From Dromaius novaehollandiae (lineage: Eukaryota > Chordata > Aves > Casuariiformes > Dromaiidae): a stretch of DNA of 64,000 bases. The stretch covers positions 140,884,721 to 140,948,720 of the forward strand of contig NC_088098.1 of the NCBI RefSeq assembly GCF_036370855.1. The letters run 5' to 3'. Within the stretch, counting starts at the first letter, position 1. Every line of letters starts with the position of its first letter. Shown here in pieces: positions 13,894 to 27,500 of the stretch. The notes beneath the pieces were generated by a model. That model worked only from the letters and a program-made list of their open reading frames with translations. It was not told the DNA's origin and did no database searches. The position numbers were made by a program, and so were the translations under genes.

Positions 13894-14217
13894 GTTATAT
13901 TTAGAAGAGGAGAAGTGTCTATTGTATACTTTGGTGGTGTCCAGCAGCTCATCTGTTGATACTTTATGTACTTCCTTTATAACTCCATAGTAGAACAACT
14001 TCCAAAAGTGTCTGTTTGGTTACTGCAGCATCTGGATCCAGAGGTTATTTTTAAGAAAATGTGGACTGCTAAAACTCTTTGTAGTGCTCAAATACAATTG
14101 CTTCAGCTGACAGAAGGCAGATTATGTAGTTGCATATTTCCAAAAACTCAGCAGTTCTGGATTGGTATTCTAAACTATTGTACCATACGGGCACCACATA
14201 ACCAAGTTAAATGCCAG
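13894..14217 (+). CDS. PNPLA4: Upstream spliced exon A, possible N-terminal extension of PNPLA4
   Basis: A pyrimidine-rich acceptor ending in ACAG precedes base 13894, and a consensus donor (CAG, then GTAAGT) follows 14217. An open frame starts at the ATG at 13966, nine bases after an in-frame TGA, and runs 84 codons to the exon end in phase 0. The first ATG has a poor context (T at -3). An in-frame ATG at 14059 has A at -3. The translation is unlike any family I recognise. It may be a 5' untranslated exon with a chance open frame, or the start of a longer PNPLA4 isoform, since the next exon and PNPLA4 itself stay in frame. Confidence 0.45.
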
Positions 14218-15037
14218 GTAAGTATATTTTTGTGGTGCTGTAGGTGTGTATGGTACAGATTGATCCAAAGATAATACCCTTTGTTTTAGAAGCTACAGGG
14301 TTAAGCTTTTGCACTTGCAGACTTACTCATGAATTGAAAATGCCTTTTGTAAGTAAGGTTAGGTGGCAGGCTGCAGAAAGTTGCAGGAGACCTAGTGTTG
14401 CGGTATAAACTTTTTTGTGTGTCTTGCAGTTAACTTTTAATTAAAATATTGTTTGATTTATTATATGTATTTATTTATTTGTTACTTGTTACTAGTTTTT
14501 TAGGTTATGCTGTAGACAATATACAATGCTAACTGACAGACTCATTCAAGTGACAAGCCTCTAGTGAAGAATAAGATCAGAGTTCTCTGGAAAACCATTT
14601 GTACTAATACAATATTGTAGAAAGGACAAAAACAGTCAGTTTCTACTGGATTGGTAAAAGAGAATAGAAACATACGAGTCTGTCTATAAAAAAAGAAAAT
14701 CTGTCAATATAAACAAAAACTATAAAAACTATATAAAATAATATAAGATTAATCTTAGAGACCAACAGTTCCAAGTTGGAGTGTTTGTTCTTTTCTAGAA
14801 GTATGTAGCTGTATATAGTTGAGTGAACCTTTAAAAATATAAATAGCTGCATGCAATTTTTAAATAATAGAATATTGTGTTTTCCAGTTAGTTTAACGGA
14901 GGCGAAGCAATTGTGAGGAAGTCTAGATAATTTTACAACTATTTTAAATAGATTAACAAGGTCTATTAAGGATATTTTTTCCTATATATGCCTGCTGCTT
15001 CTCTTCTAAATAATAATATTTGACTGTATAATTGTAG

Positions 15038-15164
15038 GTTTCCAAGATAAATGATGAAGAATCAGTAGTAGATACAACAGCTGCTGTTAGTCCACAGGGA
15101 CCTAAAATAGCTACTGGAAAAAGTCTCAGTGGAATAGGCAATGGAAAACACCGTTCATTAGAAG
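15038..15164 (+). CDS. PNPLA4: Upstream spliced exon B, possible N-terminal extension of PNPLA4
   Basis: The acceptor ends TTGTAG before 15038. The donor after 15164 is weak (AAG, then GTATTT). The 127 bases continue the frame of exon A from phase 0 and leave phase 1. The first exon carrying the PNPLA4 start begins at 21330, and its first two bases complete an alanine codon, followed by a lysine codon and then the conserved ATG at 21335. The translation is polar and Ser/Gly/Lys-rich (for example VSKINDEESVVDTTAAVSPQ at its start), more like a linker than a domain. No homology is recognised. Confidence 0.45.
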
Positions 15165-17504
15165 GTATTTAATCTTTCCTTACCCTTATTTTAAAAAGCA
15201 GCCCCTCTCCATCTTGTCTTGATAGCTCATATTAATGATCAGGATGGTCTAAACTATCAACTTTAGTTTTACATCATGTGTTGTTTTTTTGTTTGTTTGT
15301 GTCTTAATGACTGGATTGTGCACTGATATTTTTAATAATTATTTTTTTTTTTGACTCCAACTTCATTCAACTCTCAAAATGCTTATTCAACATGACTGGA
15401 CAGATGCAAAACTTGTGGCTTTCCCACCTTCCCCCATCAACTGTAGTGACTTTAAGAAAGCAGAACACAGTCTTGTTGGATGGGTAATTGTTTTGTGAGA
15501 GCCCATTTTGGACTGGGAGAATCAGTTCTTTGAATATTCACTGAAGCCTGTAAATGATCTTTGACGTCAGTGAACTTTTTGACTGGTTCTTGATGCTTAA
15601 AACAGAAAAACATTCCTGTGTGGGTGGAGATTTCTGGTTTGGGGGAACTTAATGATTCTTGTGTAACTTAAATATGACCTTTATTTTAGCAATGCTTCCT
15701 TGCTAAACAGTTCTTTTCTTCCCATGACCTTGCTTGTTTTCTTGTTCCTAGCTCAAAACTAATCCTCAAATGTGGCATTTTGCATCATACATCTTTTATC
15801 TTAAGCTGCTTTAAAGTAGCTTTTAGCTCCTGTGCTTCAGGGTGTTTGGTCATTCTCATTCTATGCATATTTAATTCTTGTTTGTAAAGGTTTTCTAGTT
15901 AGTTGCTTTAGGCATTTCCAGCTTTCATTTACAAACTGGGTGACACTGAGTGTAATTATAACTGGTTAAGACACTGAGATTATATACTGCTTACATAATT
16001 ACATTGTCCAGAAAACAGCAGTAAGAGAAACTGTTGTACTATTTGTTCTATGTGACAATTAAGAAGACAATACTTACCCTGAAAAACTTGTTTCTTTATA
16101 TATACTGTGTTGCATGTTTGCATTGTGAATGGATGAGATGCTATTAAGTATACAAAAACTAATCCCCCCACACAGCTTGAAGTATAATGTTTTTTTCAGC
16201 ACCACTGAATCCTGACAGATGTGACAATCTTTTAAATATAACTGTTAGGGCTATGCTTATTCCTGAATGCTCTTGCATTATCCATAGAATAATGTGATTG
16301 AACAGCCCCAGTGCCCTTGTTTGTTTCTTGCTGCATGTAGCTTTTCTTACACTTTTAGTTTTCTTGCTAGACCACAAAAACATACCTATACCCTTAGCCA
16401 GTTGAAATCCTTAGATTTTCAAATTTGCCAGTTGTGTAATTAACAATGTTTTTACAAAGCAGCATCAGAAGTATTTGCTAGGTCTTGCATGAGTTGTAAC
16501 TCTACAGCATACACTGTCTAGTTCTCTACTGAAATATATTTGCGCATCTTGGAAAGTGCATTATAAACTGTTCTTGGACATGTCAGTATCATAACTTTTA
16601 AGTTACTAGATGATATCGTTAAAGATATCTTTAACTTACATTTAATCCTCTAAGAATTTTTGTTCTGATGTCTTGTGGAACAGATGTTTTGTACTAAGAT
16701 AACAAGATTTCTGCTGTTCGATCAGTCAGCTGAAAAAATGTGATCTTGTTCCACGTCCCGGTGTGACTGCATTCCCATTTTTGGTACTTTGTAAGAAATT
16801 CCCAGGGAGTAGTCATACTGTACTTTAATTTCTCTGTATGTCTTGAGAGTTTTTACCACCCTACTATTCTTTTTGATCAAAAAAGCAGTGATATACCGGA
16901 TCATAAGAGGAAAAAAAAGTTTTTGACTCATATTGTCTCTGAGATATGTCATTCTAACTTGCAAATCAAGTGTTGCCATGACATTTGCAAGATTCAAAAG
17001 AAGTGGGAAGCTTTATATTTTTATGAAACAGAATATCTTGGTTCCTGTCTCTTCCTTTTCTGATTTCACAGGGCATTCATTCGTCTAATGAATGCTTTCT
17101 CATCTTTTCCTCTTACACAGAGAATTCTCTGAAAGGTGAAACAAGACCTTAACTGTCAGTAAGAAGCCTGTTTGCTGGATCTGCATCTATTAAGCAGATA
17201 GTTCCTTATAGAACCATGATTTTTGTCCTTCATCTGTATCTGTCTTCTTTGTAGGTCATCTGCCTTGTTACAGTCTTTTTTTTTTTCCCACTCCCTCATT
17301 TCAATCAGTGTACAAAACCTCCCTGCAGGTAGATATATAGCGCTGAATGAAAATGTCTCTCTTCTGTTGTTCTGTTCTCTTTTCTATAATGATGGTGATT
17401 TGTAATACTCCTTTCATTGTATTAGTCTGAACAAAAGAATTTTCAGTAAAAATTCACCCAGATACAGTAACTGACTATCACTTACGAAGTTAAACATTAT
17501 ACGA

Positions 17505-17635
17505 TTTTTCAAGACCAAACTGGATAAAGCCAGTAGCAACCCTGTCTGATTGATTTAACCTCAAAGCTGACCCTGCTTTGAGCAGAAGGTTGGACTAGAG
17601 ACCTCCTGAGGTCTATGATGCAGTGATATTTTTAC
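17505..17635 (+). mobile_element. Degraded CR1 LINE 3'-end fragment
   Basis: The stretch retains the diagnostic CR1 tail wording: a 'caagaccaaactggataaag' block, then 'gctgaccctgctttgagcag', then 'ggttggactagagacctcct'. It is truncated and does not end in clean octamer repeats. Non-LTR retrotransposon of the family dominant in birds and reptiles. Confidence 0.8.
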
Positions 17636-19124
17636 TCACCATTTACCCACTTAAAGGGTTGTTACACGTATGTGCAAAACCCATTTTTCAATCTTGCAAC
17701 TAGATGTAACCACTGGTTCTGCCATTTGAACCTGAATGTCATCTGCCAAATCAGATTTGTACTAAAGTACTTTTAGATGCAGTTTATATGTGACAATATG
17801 TAGCTTAGGCCTGGGAAGTAGCACTAACTAATCAAAATGTAATGCCCTGATAACAAAGATATGCTGTTAGCTTTGATTTGAAATCTGCTTGGGGAATTTG
17901 TAAAGCAATGTTGTATTGTGTAACATATCCAGTGGATCAGAAATTGGGGGAAAAAAAGATTTCTTCGGCTGCTTTTTGGATTGCGTTAAAATAATACATT
18001 TACCTTTTTAATGTCACAGACTACTCCTACCAAAGTTCAAGCGAATCTAGAGGCATGCTTTAACAGTATTCCTTTAATTGAAGTCTGCATGATTGCTTCT
18101 CTTGTTCCTCGTTTATCTCTCACTGAATCCTTCTGTCAGTCAACAAAATGATGTGAATATTTTTCTTTTTTTTGGAGGGAGACGAGGAAGGAGGGAAGAA
18201 GGAGAAAGAGAAGTAAGGGATCTGAATGTTAGTTAAGAAATTACCTGATATTAAACAGTGAATACCATGTATCCAGACACTTAAGAAAACAATGGTTACT
18301 CAAAATAGCTGATTCTTAAATAGGACTAAAGGTCACGTACGAAAATAAAACCCTCAAGAAGCATTATAACAAAGGGAAGGACTTTTGACTTCAATGTTTT
18401 TTAGCAGCTTGTGATCTTAGATTTGACATCTCCTTTCCTATTCTTCTTGCTTTAAAGAAAATGTACCAACCATTTCTGTACACACTGTAGTATGGTATCC
18501 ACAAATGCAGAAGCATTTGTAGAGCTTTTTTCTTTTTTAAAAAACTTTTAATCTAAAATATCTTACTTTAACTATGCTATATATACTCTTAAGTTTTCAT
18601 CCTTTGATTTGTGGACCTCTAAACATCTTCCAGCAGGGAGAGATACCTTTTAGAATCATTTGTAGATGAGCTTTGTAGAAACATTAGAAGATGTATATAT
18701 GCATGTACAGAAGCATACATAAGCTTGTTTAAATAAACTTGTGTTTCTTAGTTACCTTTCATAGGTGCATTAGAAGTAATCCTTGGGATCTGTGAACTCT
18801 TTTACTTTGCTTGTGTATCTTCTGACCAAACAGCTAAGTAAACATAGCCCTTATTTTATATAATATTTCATAATAGCGTGTTTTCTTGAAACCTTTTTGG
18901 ATTAAAATAGGAGTTAATGCTGTATGGAAAAAACAAATATCCTAATCAATGTGGTATTGAAAGACAATGTCAGATGTATAGGTAATTCCAGCTTTCTGAC
19001 TGTATGATAAAAAGAAGCACTTTTTTTTCCCTACCTGTTGTTTTTATAGCAATGTAAGCAATTATTTTCCCAAACTTGGTTTTCTTGCTGTCTAATAACA
19101 AAACTGCTTTAACTAACTTCACCT

Positions 19125-19138
<14 letters not shown>

Positions 19139-19157
<19 letters not shown>

Positions 19158-19182
19158 TTTTTTGGCAGAGTGCCCCTTTATT
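19139..19182 (-). other. Minus-strand AATAAA signal followed by A25
   Basis: Read on the minus strand, an AATAAA at 19182-19177 is followed after 13 bases by 25 consecutive A (19163-19139) and then an A/G-rich stretch. This is the arrangement of a retroposed polyadenylated transcript end. The sequence upstream on the minus strand (19183-19350) shows no coding remnant I recognise, so the parent is unknown. A chance A-run next to a random hexamer is the alternative. Confidence 0.4.
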
Positions 19183-21329
19183 TAAGTGCACTTTTGCCCC
19201 TAACTTGCAGGAGGCAGGTGGTAGTTGGTTAACTTCAAAAGTTTAGCTAGCCTCAAAGGAAGCAAATCACTCCATTGAGTTTCAAAGTCTGTTTTAGTTT
19301 TTTTTTCCACTCTGTATGTTATACGTTAAAATCTTGAAAGTATAATTATGTTGTTTGTTTTCCAGGAAATTTCCAACAAATTCCTTCCATCTTCTCTGCA
19401 GTGTGGTGATTTTTGTTTTTTAATTAAAAGAGCCTTTTGTTTTGAGAGCAGTATGACAGCTTATCATTTGCTTCATTAGAGATGTCTGTCTCATATCCCC
19501 ATATACCAAAATCAAAAACCAACCTGAAACCCATTTTGTCGGTACAAAATATCGTAGATTTAAGCTGCAGGTATTATTTACTAATGGATATGCAGGCATT
19601 TCCCTGTGTGAAAGGGATAAAGGTGATTAACTACCTTACGATAATGTAAGGTTTTAGCAGAATGACTGACCTTTTAATGCAACAAACAGTATGCCCTAGC
19701 ACTATGAGATTTGCTGTTTTGTTTTTTTTTCTCTCTCCTGCAGATAGATAAATTGAGTTTTTAAGCCATTCTGAGGTTACAAACATTTTCACTGGTCCTA
19801 GTTTTGATTTACTTTACCAGAATTTCAGCCTTATAACTGCATTGACGAGATATTGGCTTGCATTTCTAATGTCTAATGTTAAATATGACCTACAGAAATT
19901 GTTAAAATCCTTTAGTTCCTTGAATTTATTCCATGAGCCCTATTCAGTTTTCTCTTTCAAACTGCTAGTTGCTCTTTCAATGTGCTGTGACCTGTCATCT
20001 AAAAAAGAGGCAGTGGCTGGGTTTTTATTGTACGTCTTTTTTTTTTTTTTTTTTTTAAAGGAAAAACAGTAATCCTTCCAGTTGGACTGGCAGAGAACAA
20101 AACCCACTTGCGGCCTGATTCTAAACATACCCTGGCTAAAGCAGTTGAATTTAGCTTGTCTTCCTATTGAATGTTTTTTCAAAGCTGCGTCTTACCCTCA
20201 TTTTTCTTACTCCTCCCACTGCTGGGCTGAATAGACAACTTATAAAATCCGTTGCTGTATGTGTCTGCTTCTCATTATTAGAGTTTACACGACAGTATCT
20301 GTAGGTGGTTGCCAACAGACACATCTAGCTATCTCATTATGAACCGGAACAATCAAGTATATTCCTGAATTTACTGATTTAATTAGTCCTGTTCATATTG
20401 ATACGTACCCAAATATACTAGGGATTTATTTTTAATATGCTATTAAGATAATAAGTAAAATAGTGTATAATATCTTGCTCTCATAATTGTAGTTATTTGC
20501 AAAAACAGAGTTAATAAAATGCATGGCCTTAGTGAAGTGGCTTATTTTAAAAACAAGCAAACAGAAAACCTAACAATCTTAGCTTAAACTTCCTGTTTGT
20601 GTTTTTTGTCATTTTCAATTCCATCCTTGAGACCTGTGTGTGTGTGTGTGTACATGCGGTGTGTATTTTACTTAAGTGTTTTTCCTTTCTTATTCCTTTT
20701 AAGAATAGCAGTGATATCTTTTATGTTTTCCTTTTTTAAAATGAGAAATTACTTCTGTATAAATTGTGGAATATATTATTGAATGCTAATAGTACTTGGT
20801 AAGTAAATGAGTTCCAAGGATGAATTGCTTCTCTAGAGGACTATGTTAGGTTGAAGGCTGCACATGTCATGTGAGTATGACACTTACAGCAATTTTGTAG
20901 TTAAATTTGATTTTGACTCAAGGTAACTAACAGTGTTATCTCTCTTTAAAATAACAATGCAAAATTTCCAACAGCATTTTTTAACACCTTTGAATAGCTA
21001 CTTTTATTTTGCATTTCTTTGACAAATTAGTTGAAATATGCAGTTATATTGTATATAAAGCTTTATTTCCTGATGGAACAAGAGATATGAAACAACATTG
21101 TGTTAAGGAGTATTTCAGAACAGTTGTTTTCAGTCTTGGAGATGCTAAAATTTTAACAACTACTTGTTTGATATATTTGGTAATCAAAAGTGCTTGCTGT
21201 TCTTAACAAAGCTGCTTTTTGTTATATAGGTATTATACTATATTATATATTCTGTGCCAAAAAGTAAATGTATGTTATAAGATCTAATTAACTGATCCTT
21301 TTCCTGACTGCAAAACTTTATTTCCACAG

Positions 21330-21514
21330 CAAAAATGAAACATCTAAACCTGTCATTTGCAGCTTGTGGGTTTCTGGGTATTTACCACTTGGGGGCAGCA
21401 GCTGCTCTTTACAGGCATGGTAAGAAGTTACTGAAAGTTGTGAAAGCTTTTGCGGGAGCTTCTGCGGGATCACTGGCTGCCACTGTCTTATTAGCAGTAC
21501 CAGAAAATATAGAG
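21330..21514 (+). CDS. PNPLA4: PNPLA4 coding exon 1
   Basis: The acceptor ends CCACAG before 21330, and the donor is GAG/GTAAAT. The ATG is at 21335. It encodes residues 1-60, including the glycine-rich loop and the GASAG nucleophile elbow with Ser43. It leaves phase 0. The five bases before the ATG are in frame with upstream exon B. Confidence 0.96.
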
Positions 21515-24500
21515 GTAAATTAATAAACTCCTAGGTATAGGACATGATCATTTTCAAAGGATATTTTTAAGGATTTAATCATCTACTGTAAAGTTTTTTT
21601 AAAATGAAATATTTTAATTGTTGTTTTTCCTTCAAAGTCCTACTTCTTATAAAGGAACAGGACTCACATATGTGTTTTTCCTCAAAGAAAATTGTGAAAC
21701 CTAGACAAAAAATGTTTATGAAGCAAATATTTCTTTAAAATCTGTGTTCAGTTTATAGTAGAAAATCATGTGGACTTTCTATTTACATAACTTAAAACAT
21801 GAAGTCCATATGTGTGTGAATATTGAGTTATATGCAACCAGATGTACTTTATTTCTAGTATATGCGCTTTCCATAATCATTGTGTATTACAGAGGGTTGT
21901 TATCTTGGCTAGAGGTTTTAATCATTGTCATCTTGTCTAGAGGTTTTAATAGGCTTTCTTAAGCAAATGTATAGTCGCATCCTGTTGTGAAAGTCCATCA
22001 TCCATAAGAATGATGGACTGTATCTTAAAAGTAGGAAAGCAACGCACAAAAGCTTGCTGAGTGCCAGTGGAGGATTAACCCTAACAAATTTCTATTCTAA
22101 TATTCTTTATGCATGTTTTCTTTCCAGAGGTGTAACCCTTTCCTTGCCATGGAAGTAGTGTCATAATCCATAAGATCTCACAGCAAAGCAATCTTCAGTA
22201 GCACTTTCATAAAAGATTCTCTGGGAGGGCAGTAGCTTTGCTTTTTTTTCTCCTCCTTAGCTTAAGGCTGCTTTGCGCTCCTGAAGTACCTTTAGAAGAT
22301 CAGGAGTCTTAATCTATTGTCTAGTATATGACACACAACAATTATTTAGAAGATTTATGTATTTATTTATTTATTTTGAGTCCTTTTTTAATTTAAAAAA
22401 TACAGTAGCCACTAAGTGGTTTGTTTTCATGCTCTGACTTGGCTTTAATATATGTAGAAGACCAGGCCTTGCTAAATGTTAAGATGAAATGTTTCTTTAA
22501 TATTTGGAATTACAAGATGCAGCATTCTTTGGGTAAGTGAAGCTGTTAGATAAATTTTTATTCCAAGTACACTTAGGTTTCAGCTTTCAGTATTCCTCAG
22601 ATAACCTTTACCAGGCCTCACTGGTAGAACTTTGACCATTTTTCATTCAAATGATAGTCACAGGCAAGAGCTCATTTTACCACTGACATTTTTTCCTGCT
22701 AGGATACAAACTTAGCTTGCAGAGTTATCTATACTTCTGTTGCTTTCATTAGTACATTCTTCCCTGACATCTTTCTTCTTTTTTTTCTTCTTTTTTTTTT
22801 TCCGTTGCATTTTGTATGTGACTTGATATTAGGCAAGCTCTTCTATGTTGTGCAGAGAACCTTATTTGTATTCTCTTCAGCTCTTCCTCTTTTTCTGTAG
22901 CCTTTGACTAGTATTTCAGTTTCAAATTTGCTTGGTATAATACAGACTTTTGAGCTTAATTTCCTATATGACGAGCACAGCAGCTAGCCTTTTCTTAGCT
23001 CAAGGAGATTATTCTGCTTATTCTTGGCTTCTGGGTCTGAGTATTTATTCCCAGCCTAGTCCTATTTACGAAGTACAAATTCTAAGTTAAAAAAATTCTA
23101 AGTAAAAAAAACCTGAGTTTTTACTTTTTATATTTGTGGAAATGAAGTCTGTATTACATTGTCTGTTTTTTTTTCTTGAAAATGTCATCATGTTAGTATG
23201 AATTGAAAAATGTCCTGAAATTCTTAGCCTTTTAAAATTTTTCTAATAACTTTTTAGTCATTCTGTCATATTGTTTAAATGGAAAATTATGAGAACTCTC
23301 TGCAGAGGGGAGGAAAATACTCCTCAGTTTTCAGGGAATTTAAGTAAAGGCAGTGCTGTCTACCAATAGAAAATACTTCATTTTGATGTTTTATTTTCTT
23401 TGAAATTTGTATTAACTTTTCCTGTCAATATAATTACATCATCAATTATTACAAAAAAACCCCCACACTGATATATAGGGAACATTTCTAACCATTGAAA
23501 TATTTGATATCCACAAATATAACTTTCATACCAATTAGGGTTTTTTTCAGAGATGGTTAGACAAGCTATAATTAGGGCTTTCTCCATGTTCCAGTCTCAA
23601 AGCTGTAATACATCCTTTTGTGAACTTTGAGTCTAACACCAAGAATGGCTTGTTTTGACTATTGCTTTTCTATCACAACAGCTTGCAAACGTCCTTCAGT
23701 AGTATCTTGAATTTTTGTTGCTGTTGAAAAGGCAAGGGACTTGAGAATCCTAGGGACAGATTTTCAGATGTATGGAGGCCTACAAAGTTGTGGATAAGTA
23801 CCTATTCCATTCAGAAGTACCTGATCAGGTTAGATCTCAAAGGTTGCTTAAATCAGTGCAAATAGTTGCCATTTCTAAACATGTTATCAGTCACTATTTA
23901 AAATTTCGATGCTTTGTTTAAAGCTTTTAGCACTGACAATTATAAACAATTCATAGCTGTAAGTAGAAGTCGTCCCTTTTGGCAGCAAAAATTGAAAGTC
24001 AAGGTATGATTTGTTCATAACATGTGTGATAAGGAAGGTAGTTTTCTGTTATTCTTCTAGGTCTGGATTCATCCAGCTTCTGTTAGCCTTATTTCCCTGC
24101 TACTTTAGTCACTTTATTAAGGCACTTTAGATAAAAGGATAGTAATTCTTAGGTGTTTCTATAATCTTTAGGGGTTTGTGAGTTTCTTGTCTCTATTGAG
24201 AGAGAGAGAGAGAGGTGCTGAAGATTTGAATCATGGTCTGAATGTGCCTCTTCTCCTCCTGGCTGACCTTGGAGGAGCCTAACATTAAAGTGGAATGCAT
24301 TCAAGACCTATTGCATACTCCTAGTTTTATGTATTTGCAGTGAGAAGCTGGCTTGGAATTGGCAATGACGAGTAAAGCACCTGCTTCCTGGGGTAAAAGT
24401 ACAAATCTAACTCAGAATCTGATGGCAGCTTCACGTATGTGAAATGAATTAGCATGAATCACTGTAGTGATTATTGCTTTAAGAGTATGTACCTCTTATC

Positions 24501-27500
24501 CCTGACTAGCATTTTGAAATATCTTTTAGAAGGCTATATAAGGAAAGTGGATGCAGGGACCATTTCTGTCTGTCACTTAGGTGAGCACACTGACATACCA
24601 CTGATACAAGGAAGTTAAGGTGCTCCAACCAATGTTCTCTTTATCTTGTAATATACCCTACCCCAACTTTTTCCTGTTTCTCCTTCCGTTATGTCTTGTG
24701 ACCTCCCTCCTGGATAGGGCACAACAGCTTGTCTTTTTTCTTTTTCTTCCCCCTCTGCCCCCCCCACCCCATGATGTCGATCTTTTATTTAGTTACAGGA
24801 ACATATTTAGTATGTCTTCATTCAATAAGCTAACAAGCCCAAACCGAGATATGTGCAGTTCTTATATCTTGTAAATATGTGGTTGTTAGGTGCATGTGAG
24901 TGCAATATATTTATTGAATAAACCACTTTCAGAAAGTCAAATAAGATTGAATTGTAGGGTTTTTTCCCTAAGTCAGTAAAATTGGAACAGAAGTCTTCAT
25001 GAAAGGGCAGAAAAATGTATATGAATACTGAATAGTGAGTCTTAAGCATTCAGAAGCACAATTCAGGTTTTTAGAATCTTTTTATTAAAAAGTAAACACT
25101 ACGTATTCTTTCACTTTCCTTTCAGAGTTCTTTTGGCTCCTGTTTCAAGCTATTTTTCCACAGTCATTAAAGTCAGGTGTTTCAGCTTGGTTAAAAGAAG
25201 TTCTCTGTGCAGTGGAATCTGTAGCCTGGTTTCCTGCAGTTGTCTTTTGTTTCTTTATCTTCCATCAGTTTTAGTCGCATTCATTAAATGTGTGTATTTG
25301 TGAGTGGCGTGTTTTTTGCTTTAGTGCAAACCTTTTTAAAGTTTATAGTCACCTTGAAATAATTATGTCTATGTTTAGTACTGAGGTAATGTTTAACATA
25401 TATTGTGGCTGTAGACTTGAAATACAAATTGTCGTTCCTGTAAAGATGTGGTTCAGAGAATTGATTATCTAGCAGTGGTCATACATAGCAAAATCGCCTT
25501 TAACTTTCCTCGATTGTTAATAAGGGATATTCTTTTTTAAATTTATTTATTTAATTAGGGATCTTATATATGTTTTCTTGCAAATTAATTCTTATAGAAG
25601 GATCAACAATTTATTATGCATATTTTGTTACAACCAAGCACATATAGAAAAATATCTTAGTCTGATCTTGTAGCTCACTCTTGATTGAAATTTTAACTGT
25701 TAGTACGTTTTAAGTACTACAGTTGGACATGCTTTCCATAACTAAAACATCCTTAATGGTGAATATTTTAATTTTCAGGAATGTAAGCAGTTTGCCTATG
25801 AGTTTGCAGAGGAAATTAGAAAATTGGACTTTGGTGCGGTAACGCCTGGTTATGATTTCATGAAAAGACTTAGGTACCTGTCTTAATATATCTCTTAAAA
25901 TTCACTTTTCTGTGAAGGTCTCTAAATTAAAATGAAGAGTGCAGATGCTTTTTCTATACTCTGGGGAGCTGAGCACTCTTTCTTTCTCCCCTAAAATATT
26001 TATAAACTTTTTAATTAATGATGGTGAATAATGTTTATCATTTTCTTTACTTTAGGGGAGGCATAGAATCTATTCTTCCTTCTAATGCTCATGAGATAGC
26101 TGAGAACCGGCTCTATGTGTCAATCACTAACACCAAAAATGGGGAAAATTATTTGGTTTCAAGTTTTGCTTCCAGGGAGGACCTCATTAAGGTAATGAAG
26201 TTGCATATTGCTTCTTTAAATAAAAATGCATAAGTGTCTTCAAGGCAGTATGTTAGGGAGTATGTTATTGTCCATGGGGTAAATCATCATTTTACTGAAG
26301 TAATCACTTAGATTACAGTGGCGCTACCTGCATAAACAACAGAAGCAGAATTTGGTCCTGCAGTTGTACAGACTTTGCTAAAATTAATTTTTTTGTATTT
26401 CCTTCAGCTGCCTTGAAAGTATTACTTTATAAGCAAATTCTATTCAAAAAAAAAAAAAAAGAAAAAGAAATAACAGGGCGACTAATGGTTACAGTAGATC
26501 AAAATCTCCAAATTTGGTCAACACTTCTATAAGTCTTTTAATATGTTCTGTCACAAAAGAAAGTAAACAAAAGGAAGTTCCTGTTTTTTGGAGGTTTGTG
26601 GGGTTTTTTTGTTTAGCCTTTCCAACACATCCTACAAATCCTTTGGAGGAAAGGGTGTATTGTAATGGTAAGTCCTATATATAAACTGTATATACAGCTG
26701 GAAAACATATCTTTTTCTTTTACTCTTCATCCCTTTTCTTTTGAGTACTACTTTTAAAATTTGGATCAGGATTGTAAACTTACTCTGATGTTGAAAGGTA
26801 GGAGGAATGCAGATGTATGTATCTAGAGGAGATGTTCTTTCCTTTCTGGAACCTCTTAATTTTAACAATTGATTATATTTTAGAGGAGGGTATCAGGCAA
26901 TATAGCACAAATGAAGGAGGAAATGGAAAAAGTAGGGAGCTTTGAAGAGGAATTCCTTCTTTTCCTATCTTTCTGGACACTTGGAATTAATGGGAGGTGC
27001 TTGATAATTAACACTCTTAAAGAAAAAAAAATTCGTTACCAAAATCTGAAGTATACATCAGAAGTCTGTCTTTAAAATACAATTTTTTTTTAATTTTGAC
27101 CCTATTATGTTTTACGCAGTCCGTCAATTTTCAAAATTGGTAGTACTCAGTCATGCAAAGATAATTATGCAAACAGTTCATTTCAAACTATGCCCTTGTG
27201 ATATTTCTAGTTAAAATAGCCAGCAGTGACAAGCATAGACACTGTTCTGTAAATTTATGTTCCTTTCCAGTGAAATCTTCTAACCTGAAGACAATTATAG
27301 TCTTCAAAACAATCGTGAATAGATATATATTTTATATTTATATACATGTGTGTATATAAGTATATTTATATGTGTGTGTGTGTGTGTGCGTGCATTTATT
27401 TAGTTAGTTTTTCAATAGTTCTTTTGTTGACTTAAATATTTCTGTACCATTTTGTTCCGTATGCTAGCAGTGGAATGGGTTGGAATGAGAATAATAAAAG

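Larger units (their letters stand above)
15165..21329 (+). other. PNPLA4: Large intron upstream of the PNPLA4 start exon
   Basis: About 6 kb of AT-rich sequence without a convincing exon. It holds a degraded CR1 3' end near 17505-17635, an 18-bp palindrome at 16618-16635, T runs, a short TG repeat near 20636-20651, and a minus-strand polyadenylation-signal/A-run arrangement at 19139-19182. Confidence 0.6.
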
